A DNA stretch of 36,761 bases from Listeria floridensis FSL S10-1187 (GTDB taxonomy: Bacteria; Bacillota; Bacilli; Lactobacillales; Listeriaceae). Position numbers and translations under genes: made by a program. The notes under the pieces are model-generated. The model was not told the DNA's origin. It ran no database searches and saw nothing but the letters and a program-made list of their open reading frames with translations. The stretch is taken from assembly GCF_000525875.1 (NCBI RefSeq), contig NZ_AODF01000016.1:1-36761 (forward strand), in the 5' to 3' direction. Below are positions 28,341 to 36,761 of the stretch, piece by piece. Each line of letters begins with the position of its first letter. Positions within the stretch are counted from its first letter, which is position 1.

Positions 28341-28703
28341 CTATGATTCAAAAAAAAATGACCCTGTCCCAAAAACCACACATAATAGGCAAATAATTGT
28401 CCGCAAACAAAAGCTTAAATGATGTTCAACAAAGATCAAACCGATAATTGCGGCAAACGTCCATAAACTGTTCATCACAAACAGCGCATAGCCATCTTTC
28501 CCTTTACTAAAAATAATTAAAAGTCCTGCAATCACCATCATTGAATTAGTCACAAATCCGCCGATTCTTGTAATATCACTTGAAATGCCCAAAATATTAT
28601 AACCAAAGTGAAACATTGTTGAAAGCTTTACATCCAAATAAAAAAATAAAAGTGCAATTCCGATTGAAAGAAAACCGATACCTCCTCGTATTTTCAGCAC
28701 CAT
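28341..28703 (-). CDS. Small four-helix membrane protein of unknown function
   Basis: A 120-residue hydrophobic protein. ATG 28703 is chosen because GAGGTG ends six bases upstream; the GTG at 28712 lies inside that site. Four membrane segments are visible: GIGFLSIGIALLFFYL, GGFVTNSMMVIAGLLIIF, LWTFAAIIGLIFVE, and FCLRTIICLLCVVFGTGSFFF. Short polar links contain few charges (KGKDGY). I do not recognise a family. It stands alone, between a hairpin downstream and the macro-domain gene's terminator upstream. Confidence 0.65.
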   Translation of the reverse strand: MVLKIRGGIGFLSIGIALLFFYLDVKLSTMFHFGYNILGISSDITRIGGFVTNSMMVIAGLLIIFSKGKDGYALFVMNSLWTFAAIIGLIFVEHHLSFCLRTIICLLCVVFGTGSFFFES

Positions 28704-28813
28704 AACAAACACCTCTGAAGCCCTTCTTTTGATAGCCTCATTTTAACCGAAGATACACATTTTGAGTTATCACCTCCGATCAAAAACTTACAATTTTCCC
28801 ACAAAATTGTGAA

Positions 28814-28845
28814 GCAAAAGCGGACAGTTCCACTGCCCGCTTGTG
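28814..28845 (-). terminator. Terminator of the macro-domain gene
   Basis: AAGCGGACAGT (28818-28828) and ACTGCCCGCTT (28832-28842) pair with one A-C mismatch around a three-base loop; a short T-run lies on the minus side and a longer one on the + side. Confidence 0.7.
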
Positions 28846-28850
28846 AGTTT

Positions 28851-29387
28851 TTATACTAAATTATTTTCTTTCAATTTTCTTTCATATAAGACATAGTTTT
28901 CGTCATCAAAACAAACAAAACGAATTTCTTGAAGTGTGGTATTCCCTAATTCAGCTTTGATCCACTCCTTAACTGTATAAACGGCCACATCTACAGCTAA
29001 TTCTTTTGGAAAACGATACACTCCGGTTGAGATATTCGGAAAAGCAATACTCGCTAACAATTTTGATCCCGCAAGATCAAGCGACTTAAAATAACATGAT
29101 GCCAGCTGATTGGCTTCTCGGCTTTCCCCGCCTTGCCAAACTGGACCGACCGTATGAATCACATAGCTTGCCGGCAAGTCATAGCCTTTTGTTATCACAG
29201 CTTCACCTGTTTCACAACTCCCGATTCGTTCGATAATTTTCTTGCAAGCTTCAAGCAGTTCAGGTCCTGCCTTTCTATGAATAGCCCCATCCACACCTCC
29301 TCCGCCAAGCAAGGTTGGATTAGCAGCATTGACGATAGCATCGACAGCTTGTTCTGTAATATCGCCTTTGATCAATTTGATTTCCAC
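28851..29387 (-). CDS. Macro-domain ADP-ribose hydrolase
   Basis: A 178-residue single macro domain of the MacroD/YmdB group that removes O-acetyl from O-acetyl-ADP-ribose and mono-ADP-ribose from proteins. Visible are [19 protein letters not shown] with the substrate-binding Asn/Asp and the glycine loop, [22 protein letters not shown], and the second loop [15 protein letters not shown] 29387 has AGGAGGTG upstream; the frame extends to 29456, but without a ribosome site and into the neighbour's end. It lies 55 bp after the Crp/Fnr gene, and its terminator follows within six bases, so both may share one transcript. Confidence 0.88.
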   Translation of the reverse strand: MEIKLIKGDITEQAVDAIVNAANPTLLGGGGVDGAIHRKAGPELLEACKKIIERIGSCETGEAVITKGYDLPASYVIHTVGPVWQGGESREANQLASCYFKSLDLAGSKLLASIAFPNISTGVYRFPKELAVDVAVYTVKEWIKAELGNTTLQEIRFVCFDDENYVLYERKLKENNLV

Positions 29388-29442
29388 GAAAAAGCACCTC
29401 CTTCTTCCATTGTAAACAATCGAAAAAGAAAGTGCTACTCGC

Positions 29443-30120
29443 TTACAAGCGATCAATATCTTTAATTACCCAAGGTTTCGGTCTTACTTCCAAAATCCCT
29501 TCACAAGACAGCTTTTTAATAATCAACGCTACAAATTCGCGTGTCGCAGTTGAAAAACTTGCTACAATTGGCTGAGTAATGGCAGAAGGAAGAACGATTT
29601 CACCTGCTTCATTTTCTTTACCAAGCTGTATGCCAATTTGCTTAATGCACATTCTAACACGTTCTTCTTTTGAGGTTGTACTTTTCTCCAAATGACTAAT
29701 TGTATCTTTCGACAAATTGATAAGCTCGTGAATAATAAATTGGTCTTTTACGTCGTACTCCGCAAGAATCCGTTCGAAGAAATAACGGTCAAGCTCCCAG
29801 CAAACCCCATCAGAAAGCGCCTTTACTTCACAGCTGGACGGATAGATTTGACCCAGCATATATTTAGAGAACATCGCATTTTCATTGAGAAAATTCAATA
29901 TCAATTCTTTTTCCGCACAGTCGTCAAACCGAACTGTCAACATCAGCATTCCCGTAATTAAGAAAAATACTTTTCCGTTGCTGTCTGTTAGATCGAATAT
30001 TTTCTGGTTCTTTTTGAAATAAATTGATTTGGCATACTTGTGAAATTCAGGATCTTGTTTGCATAGTGCTAAAATGGTATCTGATGAATACACTTTTCTC
30101 TGTTCTGTTGTCAAGTACAT
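29443..30120 (-). CDS. Second Crp/Fnr-family regulator
   Basis: A 225-residue protein with a beta-roll sensor ([32 protein letters not shown]) and a C-terminal winged helix ([30 protein letters not shown]). ATG 30120 is preceded by AAGGAGA; an upstream in-frame start at 30156 has no such site. It is unlike the regulator at 21100 in sequence and lacks the cysteines of Fnr-type oxygen sensors at the N-terminus. The ligand and target are unknown. The macro-domain gene directly downstream suggests co-expression. Confidence 0.8.
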   Translation of the reverse strand: MYLTTEQRKVYSSDTILALCKQDPEFHKYAKSIYFKKNQKIFDLTDSNGKVFFLITGMLMLTVRFDDCAEKELILNFLNENAMFSKYMLGQIYPSSCEVKALSDGVCWELDRYFFERILAEYDVKDQFIIHELINLSKDTISHLEKSTTSKEERVRMCIKQIGIQLGKENEAGEIVLPSAITQPIVASFSTATREFVALIIKKLSCEGILEVRPKPWVIKDIDRL

Positions 30121-30270
30121 CTTCAAAATCTCCTTAAAATGTATTTGTTGAAGCAATCATACTTGATAAAACAGCAGATGTTAACACCTTTACTAGAAAA
30201 ATTTTAAGGCTACAAGTAAAAATTCACAAAAATGACACAAATAAAATCTCAATTCTTCATTTTTTGTACC

Positions 30271-31881
30271 CTATTTCACCTTTTTCGCAAAATAAGTATA
30301 ATTTCCATGAAAAAGCGTTAATTTTTTATCACTTAACAAAAGTATCTTCGAACAAATTTGATCAATAAAATAACGATCATGCGAAACCGTAATGACTGTC
30401 CCGTTGAACTTGCTTATTGCTTCTTCAAGCACTTCACGCGAAGCAATATCCAAATGGTTTGTCGGCTCATCCAGAACAAGCGTGTTCACCGGCTGGTTGA
30501 TAAACTGTGCGAGCCTCAAGCGCATTCGTTCACCGCCGCTTAAATTCGCTACTTTACGAAAGACCATTTCACGATAAAACATGAATCCTGCAAGCATATT
30601 GCGTGCTTCTCCTTCTGTGACACCTATGCGATCGCGAAATGCTTCAAGCACCGTCAAGTTCGGATCAAGTTCTTCCATTTGTTGCGAAAGGTAGGCAATC
30701 TTGGCACTTGTCCCAACTAAAACCTCACCTGCATCAGGGGATACTGTGCCGACAATCATCTTAAGGAGCGTCGATTTGCCAGTTCCGTTATCGCCGATGA
30801 TTGCGACGCGATCTTTGTGTCTGATATGGAGATCCGCCGCATCAAGCAGTATCTTTTCCCCAAAACGCTTGCTCACACCTTCAAATACAACCACATCGTC
30901 TCCGCTACGCTTCGACTCTTCAAACTCAAGGTTCATTTCTTTTTGTGTCAAAACGGGGCGCTTCACCTTTTCCATTTTCTCAAGCATTCGCTCCATGTTT
31001 TTCGCCCTTCTGAAAAAAGCATCGTTCGGCGGATTGGCTTGTTCGCCCCACTCGCGCAGCTGCTTGATTGCCTGCTTCATCTTCTTAATTTTTTTCTGCT
31101 GATCCTTATACGCTTGAAACTCGCGCAAGAGTCGCTCTTCCCGCTCCTTCAAATACCCTGAAAAATTTGTGTGGTAGGTAATCAGCTCCATGTTCTCAAG
31201 CTCAATCATCTTTGTTACTACTTCATCGAGAAAATAACGGTCATGCGATACCACTAAAACTGCACCACGATAGGTTTGTAAAAACTTCGTCAGCCAAATG
31301 ACAGCAGTCAAATCGAGATGATTCGTTGGTTCATCAAGCAGCAGCAAATCGGGCTTTTCAAGTAGCAATGCGGCAAGGGCTGTTTTCGTCTTTTCTCCGC
31401 CGCTCAAATCATCCCACAACTTGCCGCGCAGCACTTCTATTCCAAGTCCTCGCATCACTTTCTCAATATCTGCTTGCATCTCGTAACCGCCGCGTTCGGC
31501 GAACTGCGCTAATAAATCGCCATAGCGTTCCATTACCACATCATTTGCATCTTCAGTCATTTGTTTTTCAAGTTGTGTCATTTGTTTTTTCATTTGCAAA
31601 AGCTCCGCAAAGCTTCGTTCCAAAACAGCTTCTACCGTTTGACCATTTAAGTTTTCTTGAATTTGACGCAGCAAACCAATTTTCGCATCTTTCTTCCAAG
31701 TTACTGATCCGCTGTTTACAGGCTCTATCCCTGCAATAATCTTGAGAATGGTACTTTTCCCTTCTCCGTTTCGACCGATCAGCCCAACGCGCTCATTTTC
31801 ACCGATTTGCATTGAAATTTGATCCAAAATTAAATCCCCAGCAAAGTTTTTGGTTACTTGATTTAAATCTACTATTTTCAT
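30271..31881 (-). CDS. ABC-F family ATPase
   Basis: A 536-residue soluble protein with two ABC domains and no membrane part. Domain 1 has GRNGEGKST, LSGGEKTK and LLLLDEPTNHLD; domain 2 has GDNGTGKST, LSGGERMR and LVLDEPTNHLD. Between them lies a charged coiled-coil linker (about residues 240-320, KEREERLLREFQAYKDQQKK, QAIKQLREWGEQAN) that in this family reaches the ribosomal peptidyl-transferase centre. Members are either translation factors or antibiotic-protection proteins; motifs cannot decide. Start 31881 has GAGGAGAG upstream. The 330-nt leader with its own promoter, small ORF and terminator points to attenuation, as known for antibiotic-induced ABC-F genes. Confidence 0.88.
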   Translation of the reverse strand: MKIVDLNQVTKNFAGDLILDQISMQIGENERVGLIGRNGEGKSTILKIIAGIEPVNSGSVTWKKDAKIGLLRQIQENLNGQTVEAVLERSFAELLQMKKQMTQLEKQMTEDANDVVMERYGDLLAQFAERGGYEMQADIEKVMRGLGIEVLRGKLWDDLSGGEKTKTALAALLLEKPDLLLLDEPTNHLDLTAVIWLTKFLQTYRGAVLVVSHDRYFLDEVVTKMIELENMELITYHTNFSGYLKEREERLLREFQAYKDQQKKIKKMKQAIKQLREWGEQANPPNDAFFRRAKNMERMLEKMEKVKRPVLTQKEMNLEFEESKRSGDDVVVFEGVSKRFGEKILLDAADLHIRHKDRVAIIGDNGTGKSTLLKMIVGTVSPDAGEVLVGTSAKIAYLSQQMEELDPNLTVLEAFRDRIGVTEGEARNMLAGFMFYREMVFRKVANLSGGERMRLRLAQFINQPVNTLVLDEPTNHLDIASREVLEEAISKFNGTVITVSHDRYFIDQICSKILLLSDKKLTLFHGNYTYFAKKVK

Positions 31882-31945
31882 TTTTTTCTCTCCTCTTCAT
31901 GCGCGAAGAAAAACATCAATCTATCTTTTAAAGCTTTTTAACACA

Positions 31946-31979
31946 GCAAAAAGACGTCGGACAAGCGCCCGGCGTCTTC
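31946..31979 (-). terminator. Leader terminator (attenuator) of the ABC-F gene
   Basis: On the minus strand AAGACGCCGG (+ 31969-31978) pairs with CCGACGTCTT (+ 31951-31960) with one mismatch and is followed by five T. It lies after the promoter and leader ORF but 65 bp before the ABC-F start, so it would stop transcription early. Confidence 0.7.
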
Positions 31980-32033
31980 ATTAAGTCTAACTGATTAATG
32001 AGATTCATCCATGCTTCTCTTCTAATTTTCCAA

Positions 32034-32150
32034 TTATGCAGTTACCTCTAAAAGGGCAGACTTATCCCCTTGAGTTCCCGCGATGGAAAAAAGCGCACGA
32101 ACAATGTATAAAAATTCTACAAAACTTGCTTGTGCTTTAGAAAGAAACAT
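32034..32150 (-). CDS. 38-codon leader ORF upstream of the ABC-F gene
   Basis: ATG 32150 has GGTGA six bases upstream and lies about 30 bp after the predicted transcription start. It encodes 38 residues (MFLSKAQASFVEFLYIV, ending SALLEVTA) and stops 55 bp before the leader terminator. I do not recognise the peptide. Its position suggests that ribosome stalling or translation rate on it decides whether the terminator forms; a small membrane-associated protein is the alternative. Confidence 0.5.
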   Translation of the reverse strand: MFLSKAQASFVEFLYIVRALFSIAGTQGDKSALLEVTA

Positions 32151-32185
32151 CGAATCTCACCTACTCTCATTTTATCGTTACTTTA

Positions 32186-32214
32186 AGCATATCTTGGATC
32201 AAGATTTCTGTCAA
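32186..32214 (-). promoter_or_regulatory. Promoter of the ABC-F leader
   Basis: TTGACA (minus strand; + 32209-32214), exactly 17 nt, then TATGCT (+ 32186-32191): a near-consensus sigma-A promoter, suited to constitutive transcription with control downstream. Confidence 0.75.
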
Positions 32215-32357
32215 CGCTCCAACTAGTTTCTCGATTGACTTTCTAACGGAAGGATCAGCTGTTTATATAAAAAACGTGCAGCTATTTCACAACTTCGCCC
32301 CACTTTTCATTGATGAATTATTGGAGAATCACTTCGCGCTGTATCTTTCATAGCTAT

Positions 32358-32446
32358 GAAACATCTTGTTTCATCGTTGAAACTTTTACCACTCATATGA
32401 AACATCAACCAGAAACCGCTGAAACTATTTACCAATGACTGGAAAC
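32358..32446 (+). repeat. Phased GAAAC motifs upstream of the beta-glucoside operon
   Basis: GAAAC starts at 32358, 32379, 32399, 32421 and 32442, intervals 21, 20, 22 and 21 bp, i.e. two helical turns. An extra copy is at 32412 and another at 32468. Four of the phased copies read TGAAAC. The first lies in the inverted repeat TGAAACA-tct-TGTTTCA (32357-32373). Likely an array of binding sites for an activator or repressor; the protein is unknown. Confidence 0.55.
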
Positions 32447-32459
32447 CGTTTACATTGGA

Positions 32460-33966
<1,507 letters not shown>

Positions 33967-34028
33967 ATTGATACTGCTGCCGTTTCCTTGCAGGAGGCGG
34001 CGAAGTATCTATCTGGAGGTTCATTAAA

Positions 34029-34331
34029 ATGAAAAAAATCTTACTTGTTTGCGCAGCTGGAATGTCCACTAGTTTATTGGTTGAAAGAATGAAAGCGCGT
34101 GCAGCAGAACTAAATATTGAATCAGAAATTGAAGCGCTGTCTATCTCAGAAGCTTCAAATAAGATTGACAGTGTTGATATCGTCATGCTTGGCCCACAAG
34201 TCCGCTATCAAGAAAAGCAAATTAAAGATATGGCGGCTGGTCGTATTCCTGTCACTGTTATTGATATGCTTGCTTACGGTAAAATGGATGGTACGGCTGT
34301 GCTCGATAAAGCACTGGAACTGATTGGTTAA
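34029..34331 (+). CDS. PTS lactose/cellobiose-family EIIB component
   Basis: A 100-residue phosphocarrier with phosphocysteine C8 in ILLVCAAGMSTSLLVERM, the hallmark of cellobiose/lactose EIIB, then VDIVMLGPQVRYQEKQI. It passes phosphate from an EIIA to the sugar on the EIIC encoded next. CTGGAGG precedes the start. No EIIA gene is in this window next to it, so it must borrow one from another locus. Confidence 0.93.
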   Translation: MKKILLVCAAGMSTSLLVERMKARAAELNIESEIEALSISEASNKIDSVDIVMLGPQVRYQEKQIKDMAAGRIPVTVIDMLAYGKMDGTAVLDKALELIG

Positions 34332-34423
34332 AAAAGTTACATCACGCAACTTAAGATGTACATAAAGATTTTGCATCAAATTTGCCGCTTGTTAGCGGCG
34401 CGAAAAATGGGAGGGTTTTAAAA

Positions 34424-35794
34424 ATGAGTTTAATGACAAACTTCGAGCGCGGAATGGAAAAATTCCTCGTTCCTGTCGCGAATAAGCTGAACTCGCAACG
34501 CCATATCGCTTCAATTCGTGACGCTTTTATCTTAGTTTTCCCGCTGATTATGGCCGGTTCGATCATCATCTTGATCAACTTCGCTGTGCTTTCACCGGAC
34601 GGCTTTATTGCAAAAATTTTGTTCTTAGGTAAAATATTCCCGAACTTAGCCTCGGCCCAAGTTATTTTTGCTCCAATCATGCAAGGTTCCACCAATATAA
34701 TGGCCATATTAATCGTATTTTTAGTCGCAAGGAATCTCGCTATATTCTTTAAACAAGATGAACTGCTTTGCGGTCTTACTGCAATCGGTGCCTTCTTTAT
34801 CATTTATACGCCATATAAAGTAGTTAGCGAACAAACTTACTTAACCACTAAATTTTTAGGAGCACAAGGCCTATTCGTCGCTCTTATTGTCGGTCTTATT
34901 ACAGGAGAGGTTTTCAGTCGTTTGGCACGCAACGAGCGCTTAGCAGTAAAAATGCCGCCGCAAGTTCCGCCAGCTGTTTCCCGTTCATTCCGTGTTCTCG
35001 TTCCTGTTATTATCGTCATGGCACTTTTCTCAGTACTTAACTATGTTATTTCACTCGTAGCTCCAAACGGGCTGCATGACCTTGTTTACTCTGTCATTCA
35101 GTCTCCGCTTAAAGACTTTGGAACTAACGTATATTCTGTTCTAATTATCGGATTTATTTCGAACTTGCTTTGGGTTCTTGGTATTCATGGTCCAAATACA
35201 ATTGCAGCAATCCGCGATAGTATTTTTACGGAACCAAACCTTGCAAACTTATCTTATGTTTCTGAACACGGTTCAGCTTGGGGCGCGCCTTACCCGGCAA
35301 CATGGGCTGGCTTAAATGATGCGTTCTCCAACTACGGCGGTTCAGGTATGACTTTAGGTCTCTTGATTGCCATCTTCATTGCATCAAAACGTGCCGATCA
35401 CAAAGACATCGCTAAGCTTTCACTTGCACCAGGACTTTTCAATATTAATGAACCGGTTATCTTCGGTCTTCCGATCGTTCTTAACCCAATCATGTTCATT
35501 CCATTCATCGTTGTTCCAGCGATCACAACTTTAGTCGGCTACTTCTTTGTAGCAACAAAAATTATTCCACCGATTGCGTATCAAGTACCTTGGACAACTC
35601 CAGGTCCACTGATCCCATTCCTTGGAACCGGAGGAAACTGGCTTGCCCTCCTTGTCGGGCTACTCTGTCTCGCGATTGCAACCGTGATTTACCTACCGTT
35701 TGTTATTCTTTCAAACAAACTAGCAGCCTCTGATGCGGCATCAGATGAAGCTGTAGCAGAAAAAACAGAAGAACAAATGGAAAGCGCCAAATAA
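34424..35794 (+). CDS. PTS lactose/cellobiose-family EIIC permease
   Basis: Membrane channel of a beta-glucoside PTS, 456 residues with about ten hydrophobic segments. Family signatures are HIASIRDAFILVFPLIMAGS, LWVLGIHGPNTIAAI and FNINEPVIFGLPIVLNPIMF (the conserved NEP sugar-site motif). ATG 34424 with GGGAGGG eight bases upstream is the start; the open frame from 34382 has none. A small hairpin, GCCGC-ttgtta-GCGGC, lies between EIIB and EIIC and may tune relative expression. The tail is acidic (SDAASDEAVAEKTEEQ). A perfect hairpin terminator follows. Confidence 0.93.
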   Translation: MSLMTNFERGMEKFLVPVANKLNSQRHIASIRDAFILVFPLIMAGSIIILINFAVLSPDGFIAKILFLGKIFPNLASAQVIFAPIMQGSTNIMAILIVFLVARNLAIFFKQDELLCGLTAIGAFFIIYTPYKVVSEQTYLTTKFLGAQGLFVALIVGLITGEVFSRLARNERLAVKMPPQVPPAVSRSFRVLVPVIIVMALFSVLNYVISLVAPNGLHDLVYSVIQSPLKDFGTNVYSVLIIGFISNLLWVLGIHGPNTIAAIRDSIFTEPNLANLSYVSEHGSAWGAPYPATWAGLNDAFSNYGGSGMTLGLLIAIFIASKRADHKDIAKLSLAPGLFNINEPVIFGLPIVLNPIMFIPFIVVPAITTLVGYFFVATKIIPPIAYQVPWTTPGPLIPFLGTGGNWLALLVGLLCLAIATVIYLPFVILSNKLAASDAASDEAVAEKTEEQMESAK

Positions 35795-35799
35795 AACCG

Positions 35800-35838
35800 A
35801 AAACAGCTAAAATCAATTGTGATTTTAGCTGTTTCTTT
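35800..35838 (+). terminator. Terminator between EIIC and the ROK gene
   Basis: AAACAGCTAAAATCA (35801-35815) and TGATTTTAGCTGTTT (35820-35834) pair perfectly over 15 bp and are followed by CTTT. The T-run is short, so partial read-through into the ROK gene is likely. Confidence 0.8.
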
Positions 35839-35858
35839 AGCAAAAGGAGTGTTTATAG

Positions 35859-36734
35859 ATGATTACAGCATTTGATATCGGCGGAACTGCTTTAAAGATG
35901 GGCATTGTCAGTCAAACAGGCAAATTGCTCAAAACCGAATCTGTTTCAATCACAAACAGCGATGGAAACCAAAATCTCGCTGCGATGCTCGACTGGAGCG
36001 AAGCGCACCCAGATTCTATCGGGATTGCAGTTAGCGCGCCGGGGTATGTGAATCCGAAGACAGGTTATATTACCATGGGAGGCGCGATCCGCGAATTTGA
36101 TGAGTTTGACATGAAAGGCTATCTGGAAGAAAAGACGGGCAAGAAAGTAGCAGTGGAAAATGATGCAAACTGCGTGGCGCTTGCAGAAAAGTGGGTTGGA
36201 AAAGCACAAGATTTGGATGATTTTCTTTGCCTCACGATTGGAACTGGGATCGGCGGCGGCATCTATGCAGGCGGAGAGCTGCTTCATGGAGGTAGATTTC
36301 GAGCAGGCGAATTCGGCTACATGTTCAGTTTCCGGCCGGCAAGCGGGCGCGCTACAAGCTATACATTGAATGAAACGACAACGATGCTTACACTTCGGCG
36401 AAACTATGCACGTGAACTCGGGCTGAAACTAGAGGACATAACAGGCGAAGAGATTTTTGCAAAATATGATACACGCGATGCTCTTGCAACAAAGCTCGTC
36501 CAAGAATTTTTCACCGGCATCTCGATGGGGCTTTACAATTTGATTTACTTGTTTGACCCTACCCATATCTTTATCGGCGGCGGCATCACAAGCCGGCCTG
36601 ATTTTTTAAAGGAACTTACGGATCAAATGGCGCCATTTGGACTGCGTGATACGATTCTTGATACCGTTTCACATAAAAATCAAGCCGGACTTCTTGGGGC
36701 AAGCTACCATTTCCTCACCCTCTATCCAAACTGA
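35859..36734 (+). CDS. ROK-family sugar kinase (BglK-like)
   Basis: A 291-residue kinase without an N-terminal DNA-binding domain, so not an XylR-type repressor. The ATP phosphate loop is FDIGGTALKMG, the catalytic Asp is D102 in VENDANCVALAE, and TIGTGIGGGIYAGGEL is the second glycine loop. The usual ROK zinc site (CxCGxxGC after a His) is missing: the stretch reads GEFGYMFSFRPASGRATS, so it belongs to the zinc-free group seen among beta-glucoside kinases and related enzymes. Next to a 6-phospho-glycosidase and PTS it probably phosphorylates the free glucose released or an unphosphorylated glycoside. AAAGGAG precedes the start, 64 bp after the EIIC stop. Confidence 0.87.
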   Translation: MITAFDIGGTALKMGIVSQTGKLLKTESVSITNSDGNQNLAAMLDWSEAHPDSIGIAVSAPGYVNPKTGYITMGGAIREFDEFDMKGYLEEKTGKKVAVENDANCVALAEKWVGKAQDLDDFLCLTIGTGIGGGIYAGGELLHGGRFRAGEFGYMFSFRPASGRATSYTLNETTTMLTLRRNYARELGLKLEDITGEEIFAKYDTRDALATKLVQEFFTGISMGLYNLIYLFDPTHIFIGGGITSRPDFLKELTDQMAPFGLRDTILDTVSHKNQAGLLGASYHFLTLYPN

Positions 36735-36761
36735 GCAAAACCCCTTTCGCGACGAGGTTCA

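Noticed and set aside
35859..36734. ROK protein as the operon repressor (XylR/NagC type)
   Set aside because: It begins directly with the kinase ATP loop FDIGGT and has no N-terminal winged helix.

Overview
The window looks like a chromosomal segment of a Listeria-type Firmicute (low-GC, strong GGAGG ribosome binding sites, hairpin-plus-T terminators, a T-box in front of serS, CcpA-type cre sites). The order dacA, topB-recQ, macro-domain gene, ABC-F gene, 6-phospho-beta-glucosidase, PTS IIB, PTS IIC, ROK kinase matches what I remember of the serS-to-lmo2764 stretch of Listeria monocytogenes. This is recollection, not a search. An L-ascorbate (ula) operon lies between serS and dacA. The species cannot be decided from here.

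Layout. 1-6664 (+): two neighbouring secreted modular proteins. The first is cut by the window edge and is essentially nine tandem ~88-residue Ig-like repeats. The second begins with an M60 (enhancin-like) metallopeptidase domain, followed by six Ig-like domains and four repeats of the same kind as the first protein, but it is split by A-tract frame changes. 6696-8966 (-): an SDR oxidoreductase and an APC amino-acid transporter. 9219-9560: a probable type I toxin-antitoxin locus (holin-like toxin on -, antisense RNA on +). 9702-11266 (-): serS with its T-box leader. 11362-19059 (-): ulaG-A-B-C-D-E-F followed by a frameshifted PRD/PTS-type regulator. 19293-20633 (-): dacA. 21100-21816 (+): a Crp/Fnr (PrfA-like) regulator. 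21929-23038 (-): a GGDEF membrane protein. 23414-27382 (-): recQ-topB. 27586-30120 (-): small genes, a macro-domain hydrolase and a second Crp/Fnr regulator. 30271-32214 (-): an ABC-F protein behind a leader with a small ORF and an intrinsic terminator. 32358-36734 (+): a beta-glucoside PTS operon with an unusual promoter region.

How the genes work together. Both sugar loci follow the PTS logic. UlaABC imports L-ascorbate as its 6-phosphate, and UlaG, D, E and F convert it to D-xylulose 5-phosphate. The IIB/IIC pair imports a beta-glucoside that the GH1 enzyme splits, and the ROK kinase probably phosphorylates the freed glucose; no IIA is encoded with that pair.

Data-quality caveat. Several reading frames are broken by single-base differences, most in homopolymers: the M60 gene twice, serS, the ula regulator three times, the small toxin, and the gene at 27586-28015 twice. 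Because serS is essential, at least part of this is probably sequencing or assembly error. Claims of pseudogenes or phase variation should be read with that in mind.

The most interesting unexplained signals are the toxin/antisense pair, the ABC-F attenuator with its 38-codon leader ORF, the ~21-bp-phased GAAAC motifs upstream of the beta-glucoside operon, and the two A-tracts bracketing the M60 domain.
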